Assembly (NCBI RefSeq): GCF_001316435.1
Contig: NZ_JXLL01000001.1
Span: forward strand, 434,001-498,000
Origin: Caloranaerobacter sp. TR13
Lineage (GTDB): Bacteria > Bacillota > Clostridia > Tissierellales > Thermohalobacteraceae
Length of the DNA stretch: 64,000 nt
Direction: 5' to 3'
Below the pieces are notes generated by a model, which saw only the letters and a program-made list of their open reading frames with translations, was not told the origin of the DNA and searched no databases. This document shows positions 45,505-55,556 of this stretch, piece after piece. The number at the start of each line of letters is the position of its first letter. Position 1 is the first letter of the stretch. The translations under genes were made by a program, and so were the position numbers.

Positions 45505-47505
45505 TTAAAATAAAGAATTTATATCAAGTATAAGAGATATGCTACCATCTCCTAAAATTGTCGCTCCTGCTATATACCTAGTTCCAGATAAATATTTTCC
45601 TAATGACTTTATTACTATCTCTTGTTGCCCTATAAGCTTGTCTACAATCAGCCCAGCCTCTTTATCTCCTTTTTTTGCAATAACTGTAATTAATTCTTCG
45701 TTTTTATCTATTTTATCTGTCTTTTCAATTCCTAAGACTTGACCTAATCTGATTATTGGTAATGTTTTATTCCTAAATAGAACTACTTCATGATTCTGTA
45801 CCTTTCTAATAGTTTGACTCTTAATAGTTGTAATTTCCTTTATAGAACTTAAAGGTAATGCATAAATTTCATCTTGTAGTTTTATTAACAACGCTTGAAT
45901 TATTGCTAATGTTAGCGGTATTCTTATTGTAAATTTAGTACCTTTCCCTTTTGCAGTTTCAACTTCAATATTACCACCTATGGATTCAATTTTATTTTTG
46001 ACTACGTCTAAACCAACACCCCTACCCGAAACATCTGATATTTGTTCAGCTGTACTAAAGCCAGCTTTAAAAAGCAAAGAAATTATCTCTTCTTTAGACA
46101 TATTATGTGCTATTTCTTCGGTTATTAGTTTTTTATCTACCGCTTTTCGTTTAACTTTTTCCAAATCAATACCTTTACCATCATCTTCAACTTCTATAAC
46201 TACATTATTACCGTCAGGATAAGCTCTTAAATATAAAGAGCCAAATTCCTTCTTGCCAATTTTTAATCTTTCTTTTGGACTTTCTATTCCATGATCTATT
46301 GAATTTCGAATTAAATGTATTAAAGGGTCCCCTATCTCATCAATTACAGTTCTATCTACTTCTGTTTCTTCACCAGACATAATTAGTTTAATATCTTTCC
46401 CTAACTCTTTTGATAAATCCCGTACCATTCTAGGAAATCTGTTAAAAACTCTATCTATGGGTACCATCCTTACTTTCATAACTGCATCATGTATACTAGT
46501 AGTAATTCTTTCTAAATATTCAATTGCTTCATTCATGTTATGATTTTCAGAACGACCACCAACTTCTTCCATCCTTGTTTTAATAATAATTAGTTCACTT
46601 ACAAGATTCATCAAATTATCAAGTCTATCAATATCAACTCTAACAGTTTTTCCTACTATATTATTTTTCTTTTTAGTTTTTTTCTCTGTTCTTTTTTGAA
46701 TTTTATTATGTATATTATTAGTCTCATCTATAATCTTGTCATTACTCATGCTATTCATATTCTCAAGTTTTCTCATTTCAATCATTTCAATATCATTTAT
46801 CTTATTAAGTTCATCTAAAATAGTATTTTTATCATTTTTACTTAAAATGGTTATCGAAAAACTTAAATCAAAATTTTCATCTTCTATATCTTCAACTGAA
46901 GGTTTTGAATAAATTATTTCTCCATATTTCTCCAATGTATTAAATACAATAAATGCTCTTGCAGCTTTTAACATGCAATCTTCTCTTAATGTTATATCAA
47001 TCGTATAAGCATTTAATCCCTTTTCCTGTGCCTTTTTTACAATATTAATAGCATATTGACTAAGATTTTTTAAATTATCAGCTTGCTCTGTTTTTATGCT
47101 AGTTTCGGATCGACATCCTTCATTATTATTCAAAACAGAATTTAATTTAATAATTAAATCTCTATTATCTTGTTCGCCTTCTTCACCTTCAGTAGCTATA
47201 ATATTAATATATTCTTCGAGAGCATCAAAACACTTAAATAATAAATCAATAATATCTGTATTAATAGCTAATCTATCATTTCTTATTGCATCTAGTAAAT
47301 TTTCCATCTCATGTGTCAAATTTGCTATTTTGTTAAATCCCATTGTCCCAGACATACCTTTTAAAGTGTGTGCTACTCTGAATATTTCATTAATCAGCTC
47401 TTTATCATCTGGATTTTTTTCTAAACTTAATAAACTCCCATTTAAATTATGTAAATGTTCTTTAGATTCGTCTATAAATATATCAAGATATTGACTAATA
47501 TCCAA
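45505..47505 (-). CDS. cheA: Chemotaxis sensor histidine kinase CheA
   Basis: A 666-residue CheA with the P1 phosphotransfer domain (phosphorylated histidine about 46 in FRVAHTLKGMSG), a P2-like middle (about 145-235), P3 dimerisation helices, the P4 ATPase (HLIRNSIDHGIE, VEDDGKGID, DVSGRGVGLDVV) and a CheW-like P5. The start is TTG: GGGGGTG precedes it, and the codon abuts the cheB stop TAA. It should phosphorylate CheY, CheB and, by analogy, work with CheC/CheD adaptation. Confidence 0.98.
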   Translation of the reverse strand: MDISQYLDIFIDESKEHLHNLNGSLLSLEKNPDDKELINEIFRVAHTLKGMSGTMGFNKIANLTHEMENLLDAIRNDRLAINTDIIDLLFKCFDALEEYINIIATEGEEGEQDNRDLIIKLNSVLNNNEGCRSETSIKTEQADNLKNLSQYAINIVKKAQEKGLNAYTIDITLREDCMLKAARAFIVFNTLEKYGEIIYSKPSVEDIEDENFDLSFSITILSKNDKNTILDELNKINDIEMIEMRKLENMNSMSNDKIIDETNNIHNKIQKRTEKKTKKKNNIVGKTVRVDIDRLDNLMNLVSELIIIKTRMEEVGGRSENHNMNEAIEYLERITTSIHDAVMKVRMVPIDRVFNRFPRMVRDLSKELGKDIKLIMSGEETEVDRTVIDEIGDPLIHLIRNSIDHGIESPKERLKIGKKEFGSLYLRAYPDGNNVVIEVEDDGKGIDLEKVKRKAVDKKLITEEIAHNMSKEEIISLLFKAGFSTAEQISDVSGRGVGLDVVKNKIESIGGNIEVETAKGKGTKFTIRIPLTLAIIQALLIKLQDEIYALPLSSIKEITTIKSQTIRKVQNHEVVLFRNKTLPIIRLGQVLGIEKTDKIDKNEELITVIAKKGDKEAGLIVDKLIGQQEIVIKSLGKYLSGTRYIAGATILGDGSISLILDINSLF

Positions 47506-48555
47506 TTATAACACCCCCAATTTGTTTAAAATTTCATTTGGAATTGACTCTAAAGATAATACTTTACTTATGCCCCCAATATTTATTGCAGCCTTTGGCA
47601 TTCCATAAACAACACAACTTTTCTCATCTTGTGCAATAGTAAAACCATTATTTTCTTTAATATGCTTTATACCCTGACTCCCATCAGACCCCATTCCAGT
47701 TAATATTACACCTATTTTTTTTAGATATTTAATTTTCGCAACTGATTCCATTAAAACATCTACAGATGGTCTATGTCCTGAAACAGGTTTTTCTTTATTT
47801 AATCTTATATAAACTTTATTAACGCCTACTTCATCTAATGTCATATGGTAACCACCTGGAGCAATATAACAATGTCCTCTTCTTACAAGCTCTCCATCTT
47901 CACCTTCCTTTACTACAATATGTGACATAGAGTTTAATCTATTAGCTAGCGATTTAGTGAAACCCTGTGGCATATGCTGCACAACAACTAAAGCTGCATT
48001 GATTTCATTTGGTAAAGCCGGTATTATTGCCTGAAGTGCTCTTGGCCCACCAGTAGAAGTTCCTAAAGCAACTATATAATCCATTTTCTCTTCTTTATTA
48101 GTTATAGCTATAGAATTATTTTTTGAAACTATATGATTGTCTATTACAGTATTTAGTAACACAGCATTTGCAGCTACCTTAACCTTCTTTATAATTTCTT
48201 CTTTTTTTTCTTGACTTCCTACCTTAAAAATATTAGTTGGCTTTGTAATAAAATCAACAGCTCCATATTCTAAAGCTCTCAAAGTTGCTTCAGCTCCCTG
48301 GCTAGTCAAACTGCTGAGCATTACAACTGGTTTTCTAAATTTTTTCATAATCTCTCTTAATGCTTCAATACCATCCATAACTGGCATTTCAATATCTAAT
48401 GTAATAACATCTGGATTTAAATAAGATACTTTGTCTAAAGCATCTTTACCATTCTTAGCAGTTCCTATCACTTCAATTATTTCATCACTAGATAAAATAT
48501 CACTTATTATTTTACGCATAAATGCTGAATCATCTACAACTAGAACCTTTATCAT
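47506..48555 (-). CDS. cheB: Chemotaxis protein-glutamate methylesterase CheB
   Basis: A 349-residue CheB: an N-terminal receiver with acidic pocket (VVDD) and phospho-acceptor about Asp54 (TLDIEMPVMDG), then the methylesterase domain with GTSTGGPRALQ, VQHMPQGFT and the closing GMGSDG. It removes methyl groups from receptors and can deamidate. The matching methyltransferase CheR is not in this window. The ATG directly follows the PilZ-gene stop. Confidence 0.97.
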   Translation of the reverse strand: MIKVLVVDDSAFMRKIISDILSSDEIIEVIGTAKNGKDALDKVSYLNPDVITLDIEMPVMDGIEALREIMKKFRKPVVMLSSLTSQGAEATLRALEYGAVDFITKPTNIFKVGSQEKKEEIIKKVKVAANAVLLNTVIDNHIVSKNNSIAITNKEEKMDYIVALGTSTGGPRALQAIIPALPNEINAALVVVQHMPQGFTKSLANRLNSMSHIVVKEGEDGELVRRGHCYIAPGGYHMTLDEVGVNKVYIRLNKEKPVSGHRPSVDVLMESVAKIKYLKKIGVILTGMGSDGSQGIKHIKENNGFTIAQDEKSCVVYGMPKAAINIGGISKVLSLESIPNEILNKLGVL

Positions 48556-49230
48556 TTAGATCAGTCCTTTTTTTCTTAATCTTCTTTGTTGTTCAAAAAT
48601 ATATTTAATCAATCGTTCTCTATCTTCATCTTCAATTTCAATAAATTTTATTCCTAAAGAAAATTTAAAATTATTATTTTCTATCTCGTGAACTCTTACA
48701 ACAGTTCCTAAAGCAATTATACTAAAATCTGATATTGAAACTTGTAATTTTATCAAATCTCCTACAGAATGTTTAAAATTACATAATACTCTTATACCAC
48801 CACCACTGATATCCTTCACTATACAATTTTCAACTACTTCTTTCTCATTATCATCAAGTTTTAAATTATATTTTTTTTGTACATCTAATTTTACTGATAG
48901 TCTATAATAATTCCTTTCTTGTAATTTCGTAATACAACTTATTTTCTCGATTTTTAATTTATATATTTTTTTATATTCACGTTCAATAATTCTAGCTTTA
49001 AATATAAACCTTCCTTTATCTTCTCGAAAATATGTAATCTCAATTAAACTTCCAACATGTAACGGTATTAATGCACTTTTTTGTATAGGACCGCTTATTA
49101 TGTAAATATTTTCATCAATAATATCGAGTATTTGGCTTGCATACTTATTATTTGTTTTCGTATTGGTTTCTCTAATTTCTATTTTATCACCTATAACCGG
49201 GTTTTCACTTAACGTCTTCTTTTTGTGCAT
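48556..49230 (-). CDS. PilZ domain protein (YcgR-like flagellar brake)
   Basis: A 224-residue protein with an N-terminal YcgR-N-like beta domain (about 10-105) and a C-terminal PilZ domain carrying the c-di-GMP motif RNYYR (about 109-113) and DISGGGIRV. YcgR proteins and B. subtilis DgrA/YpfA bind c-di-GMP and slow the motor. Here it is encoded inside the fla/che operon between flhG and cheB, a position common in clostridia and absent from B. subtilis. The ATG has AAAGGAGG at a slightly long spacing of 10. Confidence 0.88.
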   Translation of the reverse strand: MHKKKTLSENPVIGDKIEIRETNTKTNNKYASQILDIIDENIYIISGPIQKSALIPLHVGSLIEITYFREDKGRFIFKARIIEREYKKIYKLKIEKISCITKLQERNYYRLSVKLDVQKKYNLKLDDNEKEVVENCIVKDISGGGIRVLCNFKHSVGDLIKLQVSISDFSIIALGTVVRVHEIENNNFKFSLGIKFIEIEDEDRERLIKYIFEQQRRLRKKGLI

Positions 49231-49303
49231 TAAATATGGTCCTCCTTTTGAGACAAATCTTTTATCTGTAAGATTTAAATTTTTGAAATATTCAATAAAA
49301 TCA

Positions 49304-50200
49304 TTATTTATTATAAATCAAAAAATAATTTTTAAATTTTTCAATGAATTTTTTAAAATCGTTGTTATTAGCGTTTTCTTTTCCGACAATCTTTAAAGCA
49401 ATAGTATTTATCCTTTTAACAAAAGAAGAATTTGGATGTGATATAGTTATTGGTTGTTGAAGCTTTACAGATTCTATTAGTAATTTACTATTTTGTATAT
49501 ACCCTAAATTAATAAGCTCAAAATTTAGAAATCTTTTAGTAACTCTATTCAACTTTTCATATGCTTCTTTAGCCTCATAATAATTATCAACCTGATTTAC
49601 TACTAAGTTAATTTTATTATAATTGCAACTAGACACTATTAACATTTTAATTAATGCATAAGCATCTGTTAAAGAAGTGGGCTCAGGAGTAGTAACTAAT
49701 ATAACTTCATTAGCGGCTTCAATAAAACTTAATACAGTTCTCGATATGCCTGCTCCAGTATCAATTAATATAAAATCCGCAATTTCAGACAATTTTTCAA
49801 GCTGACTAGTCAATTCATACAATTCTTTTTCTTTAATATCAATTAACTCCTCTAATGCCGATCCTCCAGCTATAATTTTTAATCCACAAGGACCTTCCGT
49901 TATAATTTCTAAAATATCCTTTTTCCCTTTTATAACATCAGCTATAGTATATTTAGGCATAATTCCTAAAGCTATATCAACATTTGCCAACCCTATATCT
50001 GCATCAAAAATAATTGTTCTATAACCAAGTTTGTTTAATGAGATTGCTAAATTAATAGTGAAATTAGTTTTACCAACTCCACCTTTACCACTAGTTATAG
50101 CTAAAACTCTAGTTTTATTATTGGTTTTATTCTCTATTGTTGCTTTATTCGCTTTATATTTATTTACCATTTGTCTCAATCTATACGCTTGGTCTCTCAT
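49304..50200 (-). CDS. flhG: MinD-like ATPase FlhG (YlxH)
   Basis: A 298-residue MinD/ParA-type ATPase that sets flagellar number with FlhF. The N-terminal DQAYRLRQMVN is the FlhF-activating helix, then the deviant Walker A ITSGKGGVGKTNF (about 37-49), DADIGLANVDI and IDTGAGIS. The ATG after GGAGAG is chosen; a longer frame has none. It overlaps the end of flhF by 20 bases. Confidence 0.95.
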   Translation of the reverse strand: MRDQAYRLRQMVNKYKANKATIENKTNNKTRVLAITSGKGGVGKTNFTINLAISLNKLGYRTIIFDADIGLANVDIALGIMPKYTIADVIKGKKDILEIITEGPCGLKIIAGGSALEELIDIKEKELYELTSQLEKLSEIADFILIDTGAGISRTVLSFIEAANEVILVTTPEPTSLTDAYALIKMLIVSSCNYNKINLVVNQVDNYYEAKEAYEKLNRVTKRFLNFELINLGYIQNSKLLIESVKLQQPITISHPNSSFVKRINTIALKIVGKENANNNDFKKFIEKFKNYFLIYNK

Positions 50201-51335
50201 ATTGTAACTCTCCAATCAAGTATTTACTTAATTTGTTTACATCAGCAATCTCAATATCATCAGGAACATTTTGACCGGTAGTGAAATAAGACAATGGTTT
50301 GTTTGAATAATATCTAGTATTTAAAATAATTCCCAAATTATCAACTTCATCTAACTTAGTAAAAATAATTTTATATTCTGGGATATTTTTATGTTTATCA
50401 ATAATAGATTTAATAGTATCCATACTAGATGTTGCACTCAACACCAAATAAACTTCCTTGTTATTAACAGAACTGATTAATTTTCTAATTTCTTCAATTT
50501 TTTCATTATCTTTATGATTCCTTCCAGCAGTATCTATTAAAATAATCTCTTTATCTTCTAATTTCGACATAACTTTATAAATATCCTCTATGTCGTAAAT
50601 ATTATTTACTGGAATATTCAGTATCTCTCCATAAGTTTTTATCTGTTCTACAGCACCTATTCTGTATGTATCTGCATTAATAATTCCAACTTTTAAATTC
50701 TCATATAAACATATTTTAGAAGCAATCTTGGCTAAAGTAGTAGTCTTCCCTACACCAGTTGGACCAATAAAAAATATAGTTTTATTCGATTTTGACAAAT
50801 CTATAGGCTCAGGATTTCCTAAATATTCAATCAAATGATATCTAATTATATCTCTAATGGATTTATCATCTTTATCTTCAATATTAAACCTTTGGTCAAT
50901 TTTTTTTAATATTTCATTAGCTATATATTCTTCTACTCCTCTTTCAATAAGAATATGTTTATATACTATTAGTTTTTCTGAAAAATTACTCTTTTCTTTT
51001 TTGTCGGTACTCATAATCATATCTTCCATTAGCTGTCTTAATTTTTTAATTTCTTTATTAAGTTCTTTCTGTACATTATTTGTTTCATCATCAAATGACT
51101 TGATATTATTATTTACACCCTTACTTTTATTGGTTTGATTTACCATAACATTCTTCACATCATAGTTTTCATCTACTGCAGCTACTACTTCAATTAAAGG
51201 TTTTTTAAAAAAGCCAAAAAAACCTGTTTGCTTTATTTTTCTTATATGAAGTATAACTGCCTCTGTCCCTAATTCCCTTTTAACTTTATCCATAGCTTCC
51301 TTATTTGTTCTACCAATATATCGTTTTATTTTCAT
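50181..51335 (-). CDS. flhF: Flagellar SRP-like GTPase FlhF
   Basis: A 384-residue GTPase of the SRP family. After a basic N-terminus (MKIKRYIGRTNKEAMDKVKRELG) and a variable middle, the NG domain carries FIGPTGVGKTTTLAKIA (about 190-206), INADTYRIGAVEQI and DTAGRNHKD. It recruits early basal-body parts to the right membrane site. Its ATG shares one base with the flhA stop. Confidence 0.96.
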   Translation of the reverse strand: MKIKRYIGRTNKEAMDKVKRELGTEAVILHIRKIKQTGFFGFFKKPLIEVVAAVDENYDVKNVMVNQTNKSKGVNNNIKSFDDETNNVQKELNKEIKKLRQLMEDMIMSTDKKEKSNFSEKLIVYKHILIERGVEEYIANEILKKIDQRFNIEDKDDKSIRDIIRYHLIEYLGNPEPIDLSKSNKTIFFIGPTGVGKTTTLAKIASKICLYENLKVGIINADTYRIGAVEQIKTYGEILNIPVNNIYDIEDIYKVMSKLEDKEIILIDTAGRNHKDNEKIEEIRKLISSVNNKEVYLVLSATSSMDTIKSIIDKHKNIPEYKIIFTKLDEVDNLGIILNTRYYSNKPLSYFTTGQNVPDDIEIADVNKLSKYLIGELQYERPSV

Positions 51336-53368
51336 TATAATGTCACCATCCCTAATGACTGAACTTCAACTGTAGGTTCTATCTCATTATAAGACAGTAC
51401 TACTAGATCTTTTATTAATTGTTCAGTCAATCTCTTAAAGTATATTCTAACTATAGGAGCTGTTAAAACTATTGGTTGTTCTCCTATTGAAGATACTTTT
51501 TCTATATTTTTCGACAAACTTTGAAGAATCCTCTGAACTTTGACTGGCTCTAAAGCTAAGTATGAACCTGTTTCTGATTTATTTATAGAATCCATTATTA
51601 ATTGTTCTAGCTCACCTTCTAATGTAATCACTTTTATTTTATTGTTTTGTACATACTTTTTTGTTATATATCTTGATAATCTCTGTCTCACATATTCAGT
51701 TAATAAATCTGTATCTCGCGTAACCGTTCCATAATCTGCAAGAGCTTCTAAAATAGAAACCATATTTCTAATTGAAATTTGCTCTTTTAATAAATTGGCA
51801 AGAACTTTCTGTATCTCACCTATAGAAAGAATATTTGGTATAAGCTCTTCTACTAAAGCAGGATATTCTTCTTTTATATTATCTATTAAAACTTTAACTG
51901 CTTGTCTATCAAGTAACTCATGAGCATATTTTCTGATTATTTCAGTCAAATGAGTTGCTATAATAGATGGCGGATCTACTACAGTATAACCTAATATTTC
52001 TGCTCTTTCTCTCTCTTCTTCGGTTATCCATTTAGCTGGCAAGCCAAATGCAGGTTCTATAGTATCTATTCCAGATAACTCTTCCTGAGCCGTTCCTGGA
52101 TTCATAGCTAAATAGTGATCAAATAATAACACTCCTTTTGAAACTTCTACACCTTTTATTTTAATTACATATTCATTCGGATTTAGTTGTATATTATCTC
52201 TTAATCTGACTATAGGAACTATAATACCAAGTTCTAGTGCAATTTGTCTCCTAATTAGTACAATTCTATCAAGTAAATCTCCACCTTGATTCACATCAGC
52301 TAAAGGTATAATTGCATAACCGAATTCCAGTTCTATATCATCTACTTTTAATAATGACATTACATTTTCTTGTTTCTTCACTTCTTCCACTTCTACTTCT
52401 TCTGCCATTTCTTTTTCTTCTTCAACACTTTTTTTAATACTTATTTGCATATTGTAGCCTGAATAGAAGAATATACTTGATAAAAATATATAAGGCAAAG
52501 ACGGTAATGGAGTAGCAACACCTAATAAAAATAGAACACTTCCAATAATATACATGATTTTAGGATGGTTATTAAAGAGCTGTTTAATAACATCTTGTCC
52601 AAGATTCGATTCTGAAGCAGCTCTAGTTACAACTATACCAGTAGCAGTTGATATAATAAGAGCTGGTATTTGACTAACCAAGCCATCTCCTACCGTTAAT
52701 AATGTGTATTTATGAAGTGCTTCTATAAATGTTAAATTTTTAGTTAAAATTCCTATAATAAAACCTGCACAAATGTTTATTATAGTAATAATAATACTAG
52801 CTATTGCATCTCCTTTAACAAACTTACTAGCACCATCCATTGCTCCATAAAAATCAGCTTCTTTTTGTATTTCGCTTCTTCTTTTTTTAGCTTCCTGCTC
52901 AGTAATCAGTCCTGAATTTAAGTCTGCATCTATAGCCATCTGCTTTCCTGGCATAGCATCAAGAGTAAATCTGGCAGCTACTTCTGCTACTCTTTCAGCT
53001 CCTTTTGTAATTACTATGAATTGTATTATAACAATTATTAAAAATATGATAAAACCTACTATAGGATTTCCCTTGATTACAAAGTTCCCAAAAGTCTCTA
53101 TAACACTTCCTGCATCTCCATCTGTTAGAATATATCTTGTTGTTGATATATTCAAAGAAAGTCTATAAAGCGTAGTAATTAATAATAAAGACGGAAAAAC
53201 TGAAAACTGTAAAACTTCTTCAGTGTACATTGCAATCAGAAGAATTAATAATGCAAAAGATATATTTAGAGTTAAAAGTATATCTAAAGCACCTTTAGGA
53301 ACAGGTATAATAATTATCAAAATTATTGCAATGATAGATATTGCTACTATAATATCTCCAAATTTCAT
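51335..53368 (-). CDS. flhA: Flagellar type III export protein FlhA
   Basis: A 677-residue export-gate protein. Eight N-terminal membrane helices contain the conserved FPSLLLITTLYRLSLNISTTRYIL and AERVAEVAARFTLDAMPGKQMAIDADLNSG; the C-terminal half (about 330 on) is the cytoplasmic ring domain binding export chaperones. The ATG follows TAGGAGG. It lies between flhB and flhF as in B. subtilis. Confidence 0.98.
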   Translation of the reverse strand: MKFGDIIVAISIIAIILIIIIPVPKGALDILLTLNISFALLILLIAMYTEEVLQFSVFPSLLLITTLYRLSLNISTTRYILTDGDAGSVIETFGNFVIKGNPIVGFIIFLIIVIIQFIVITKGAERVAEVAARFTLDAMPGKQMAIDADLNSGLITEQEAKKRRSEIQKEADFYGAMDGASKFVKGDAIASIIITIINICAGFIIGILTKNLTFIEALHKYTLLTVGDGLVSQIPALIISTATGIVVTRAASESNLGQDVIKQLFNNHPKIMYIIGSVLFLLGVATPLPSLPYIFLSSIFFYSGYNMQISIKKSVEEEKEMAEEVEVEEVKKQENVMSLLKVDDIELEFGYAIIPLADVNQGGDLLDRIVLIRRQIALELGIIVPIVRLRDNIQLNPNEYVIKIKGVEVSKGVLLFDHYLAMNPGTAQEELSGIDTIEPAFGLPAKWITEEERERAEILGYTVVDPPSIIATHLTEIIRKYAHELLDRQAVKVLIDNIKEEYPALVEELIPNILSIGEIQKVLANLLKEQISIRNMVSILEALADYGTVTRDTDLLTEYVRQRLSRYITKKYVQNNKIKVITLEGELEQLIMDSINKSETGSYLALEPVKVQRILQSLSKNIEKVSSIGEQPIVLTAPIVRIYFKRLTEQLIKDLVVLSYNEIEPTVEVQSLGMVTL

Positions 53369-53386
53369 AATTGTCCTCCTAACTTA

Positions 53387-54472
53387 TTAACCCTTCTTAA
53401 GGCTATAAACATATGCAAGTATTTCAGCTACTGCTTGATAAAGTTCTTCTGGAATCACCTGTCCTATTTCAACATTATTGTATAAATGTCTTGCTAGCCA
53501 TTTGTTTTCAACAATTGGTATAGAAGATTCTCGTGCCACCTTTTTAATATTTTCAGCAATTATATCTTTGCCTTTAGCAATTATATATGGTGCATCATAT
53601 TTTTCTTTATCATATTTCATAGCAATTGCATAATGTGTTGGGTTAGTGATAATAACATCTGCTTTAGGTACATCCTGCATCATTCTGCGCATAGATATTT
53701 GGCGTTGTTTCTCTTTTATTTTTGATTTAATATTAGGATCGCCCTCTGTTTGTTTATATTCTTCCTTAATTTCTTGTTTTGACATTCTTAGATTTTTTTC
53801 ATATTCCCACCACTGATATGCATAATCTAACACAGACAACACAAACAAAACCAATCCTATTCTAATAGCAATTTCAAATGATGTTTTAGCTATATAAAAT
53901 ACAATATTAGATATATTTTTTTTTGATAATTGTATAATAATACCAATTTGTCTCAAAATATAAAAATACACAATATAGCTAATTAATATTATCTTTAAGA
54001 AAGATTTTACTAATTCAACAAGCGCTCTTTTTGAAAATAAACGTTTAAAACCTTCTATAGGATTTATTCTACTAAATTTAATTTGTAAAGTTTTTGTTGT
54101 AAATAAAAAACCTACTTGAAAATAATTAATAATTAATGCAAATATAAAAGCAGCTCCTAATATTGGTGCAACAATTTCAATTGTTTTAAAAATCATATAT
54201 TTTAATAGTAAAATAATCTCTTTTTTCGAGTAAAAATCATCATAAATTAAATATTCACTATAAACATAGCTTATATGTCCTTTTAAACTATTGAACATAT
54301 AATTGCTAAAAATTCTCAAAGACAAAAATATAAATAACAACAACAATGCCGAAGTTAATTCTCTACTCTGTAGTACTTGTCCTTTTTCTCTTGCTTCTTT
54401 TCTTCGTTTTGGAGTAGGTTTTTCTGTTTTCTCCCCACCTGCAAATAACTGCAAATTTATACTATTCAGCAT
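53387..54472 (-). CDS. flhB: Flagellar type III export switch protein FlhB
   Basis: A 361-residue export protein with four membrane helices and a cytoplasmic domain with the self-cleaving NPTH site at about 277-280. It opens with GGEKTEKPTPKRRKEAREKGQV, typical of the family. Cleavage lets export change from rod/hook to filament proteins. It is not fused to FliR, unlike some clostridial genomes. Confidence 0.98.
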   Translation of the reverse strand: MLNSINLQLFAGGEKTEKPTPKRRKEAREKGQVLQSRELTSALLLLFIFLSLRIFSNYMFNSLKGHISYVYSEYLIYDDFYSKKEIILLLKYMIFKTIEIVAPILGAAFIFALIINYFQVGFLFTTKTLQIKFSRINPIEGFKRLFSKRALVELVKSFLKIILISYIVYFYILRQIGIIIQLSKKNISNIVFYIAKTSFEIAIRIGLVLFVLSVLDYAYQWWEYEKNLRMSKQEIKEEYKQTEGDPNIKSKIKEKQRQISMRRMMQDVPKADVIITNPTHYAIAMKYDKEKYDAPYIIAKGKDIIAENIKKVARESSIPIVENKWLARHLYNNVEIGQVIPEELYQAVAEILAYVYSLKKG

Positions 54473-54490
54473 TTATGATCATTCCTTATT

Positions 54491-55255
54491 CTACTTTAAA
54501 AAAGAATATACTCGAAAAATTCGCTCATATAAATTACATATAAAAGCAATAATAAAAGGTATAGTTAGTATCAAAGTAATAATTCCTACTGCAATCCTTA
54601 GAGGCATTCCTACTACAAAAACATTCATTTGTGGCATAGTTCGCGCTAATATCCCTAACATAATATTAGTTATAAATATAGTAGCCAATATAGGGCTACT
54701 AAGTTTGAAAGCTATAACAAATATATTACTAGTAATTGTAAGTATTTCTTTATAAACAGTCGTTTTGACAACATAACTTCCTAAAGGAACTATTGTAAAC
54801 GAATCTAATAAAGTTTTTATTAATACATGATGCCCATCAACAACTAAAAAAGTTAATAAAGCTAAAATGTAATAAAAGTTCCCCGTTATGGGCACTTGTA
54901 TATTACTGTTAGGATCTAGCACATTAACCATACTAAAACCTAATTGCATATCTACTAACTTTCCAGCTAAATATAACGAAGAGAAAAATAAATACATTAT
55001 GAATCCGATAAATATACCTAAAAATAATTCTCTTAATATATAAATTATAAAAAGATAAACATCTAAATGTGTTTGATTGAAATCAATCATACTAATTATT
55101 ATCAATGTAAGAAAAAAAGTAAAAACTATTTTGAATATTGTAGGTATATTCCTCCTACTGAATATTGGAGTGATAATAAAAATCCCACTTAGTCTAATAA
55201 ATGTTAGCAAAAACACTATGTATTTATTTATAATAAATTGTATAATATCTATCAT
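54491..55255 (-). CDS. fliR: Flagellar type III export protein FliR
   Basis: A membrane protein of about 254 residues with five or six hydrophobic helices and the family stretch LRLSGIFIITPIFSRRNIPTIFKI near the start. It forms the export-gate core with FliP and FliQ. Two starts are possible: I prefer the ATG with GGTGA upstream; another ATG four codons earlier lacks a ribosome site. Confidence 0.94.
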   Translation of the reverse strand: MIDIIQFIINKYIVFLLTFIRLSGIFIITPIFSRRNIPTIFKIVFTFFLTLIIISMIDFNQTHLDVYLFIIYILRELFLGIFIGFIMYLFFSSLYLAGKLVDMQLGFSMVNVLDPNSNIQVPITGNFYYILALLTFLVVDGHHVLIKTLLDSFTIVPLGSYVVKTTVYKEILTITSNIFVIAFKLSSPILATIFITNIMLGILARTMPQMNVFVVGMPLRIAVGIITLILTIPFIIAFICNLYERIFRVYSFLK

Positions 55256-55272
55256 AAAATTCACCATTTAAA

Positions 55273-55542
55273 TTATTTTATAAATGTATTCATATTTTCA
55301 AAAAGTTTGTTAGTAAAATCCAAAATAAGACTTAATAGCCAAGGCGAAAATATTAAAAATGAAATCATCACAGCTATTATTTTAGGAACAAAAGCTAATG
55401 TAGCTTCCTGTATCTGTGTTGTTGCTTGAAATATACTAACAGCTAACCCTATTAATAAACCAAAAATTAGCATTGGAGAAGATAGCATTAAAACCATCTT
55501 CATCGCATCTTGAGCTAAACTTATAATATCCCCTTGGCTCAT
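55273..55542 (-). CDS. fliQ: Flagellar type III export protein FliQ
   Basis: An 89-residue protein with two membrane helices (MKMVLMLSSPMLIFGLLIGLAVSIF and KIIAVMISFLIFSPWLLSLIL) and the central QATTQIQEATLAFVPK. It belongs to the FliPQR core. The ATG is preceded by AGGAG at spacing 8. Confidence 0.96.
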   Translation of the reverse strand: MSQGDIISLAQDAMKMVLMLSSPMLIFGLLIGLAVSIFQATTQIQEATLAFVPKIIAVMISFLIFSPWLLSLILDFTNKLFENMNTFIK

Positions 55543-55556
55543 GTATATCACTCCTA

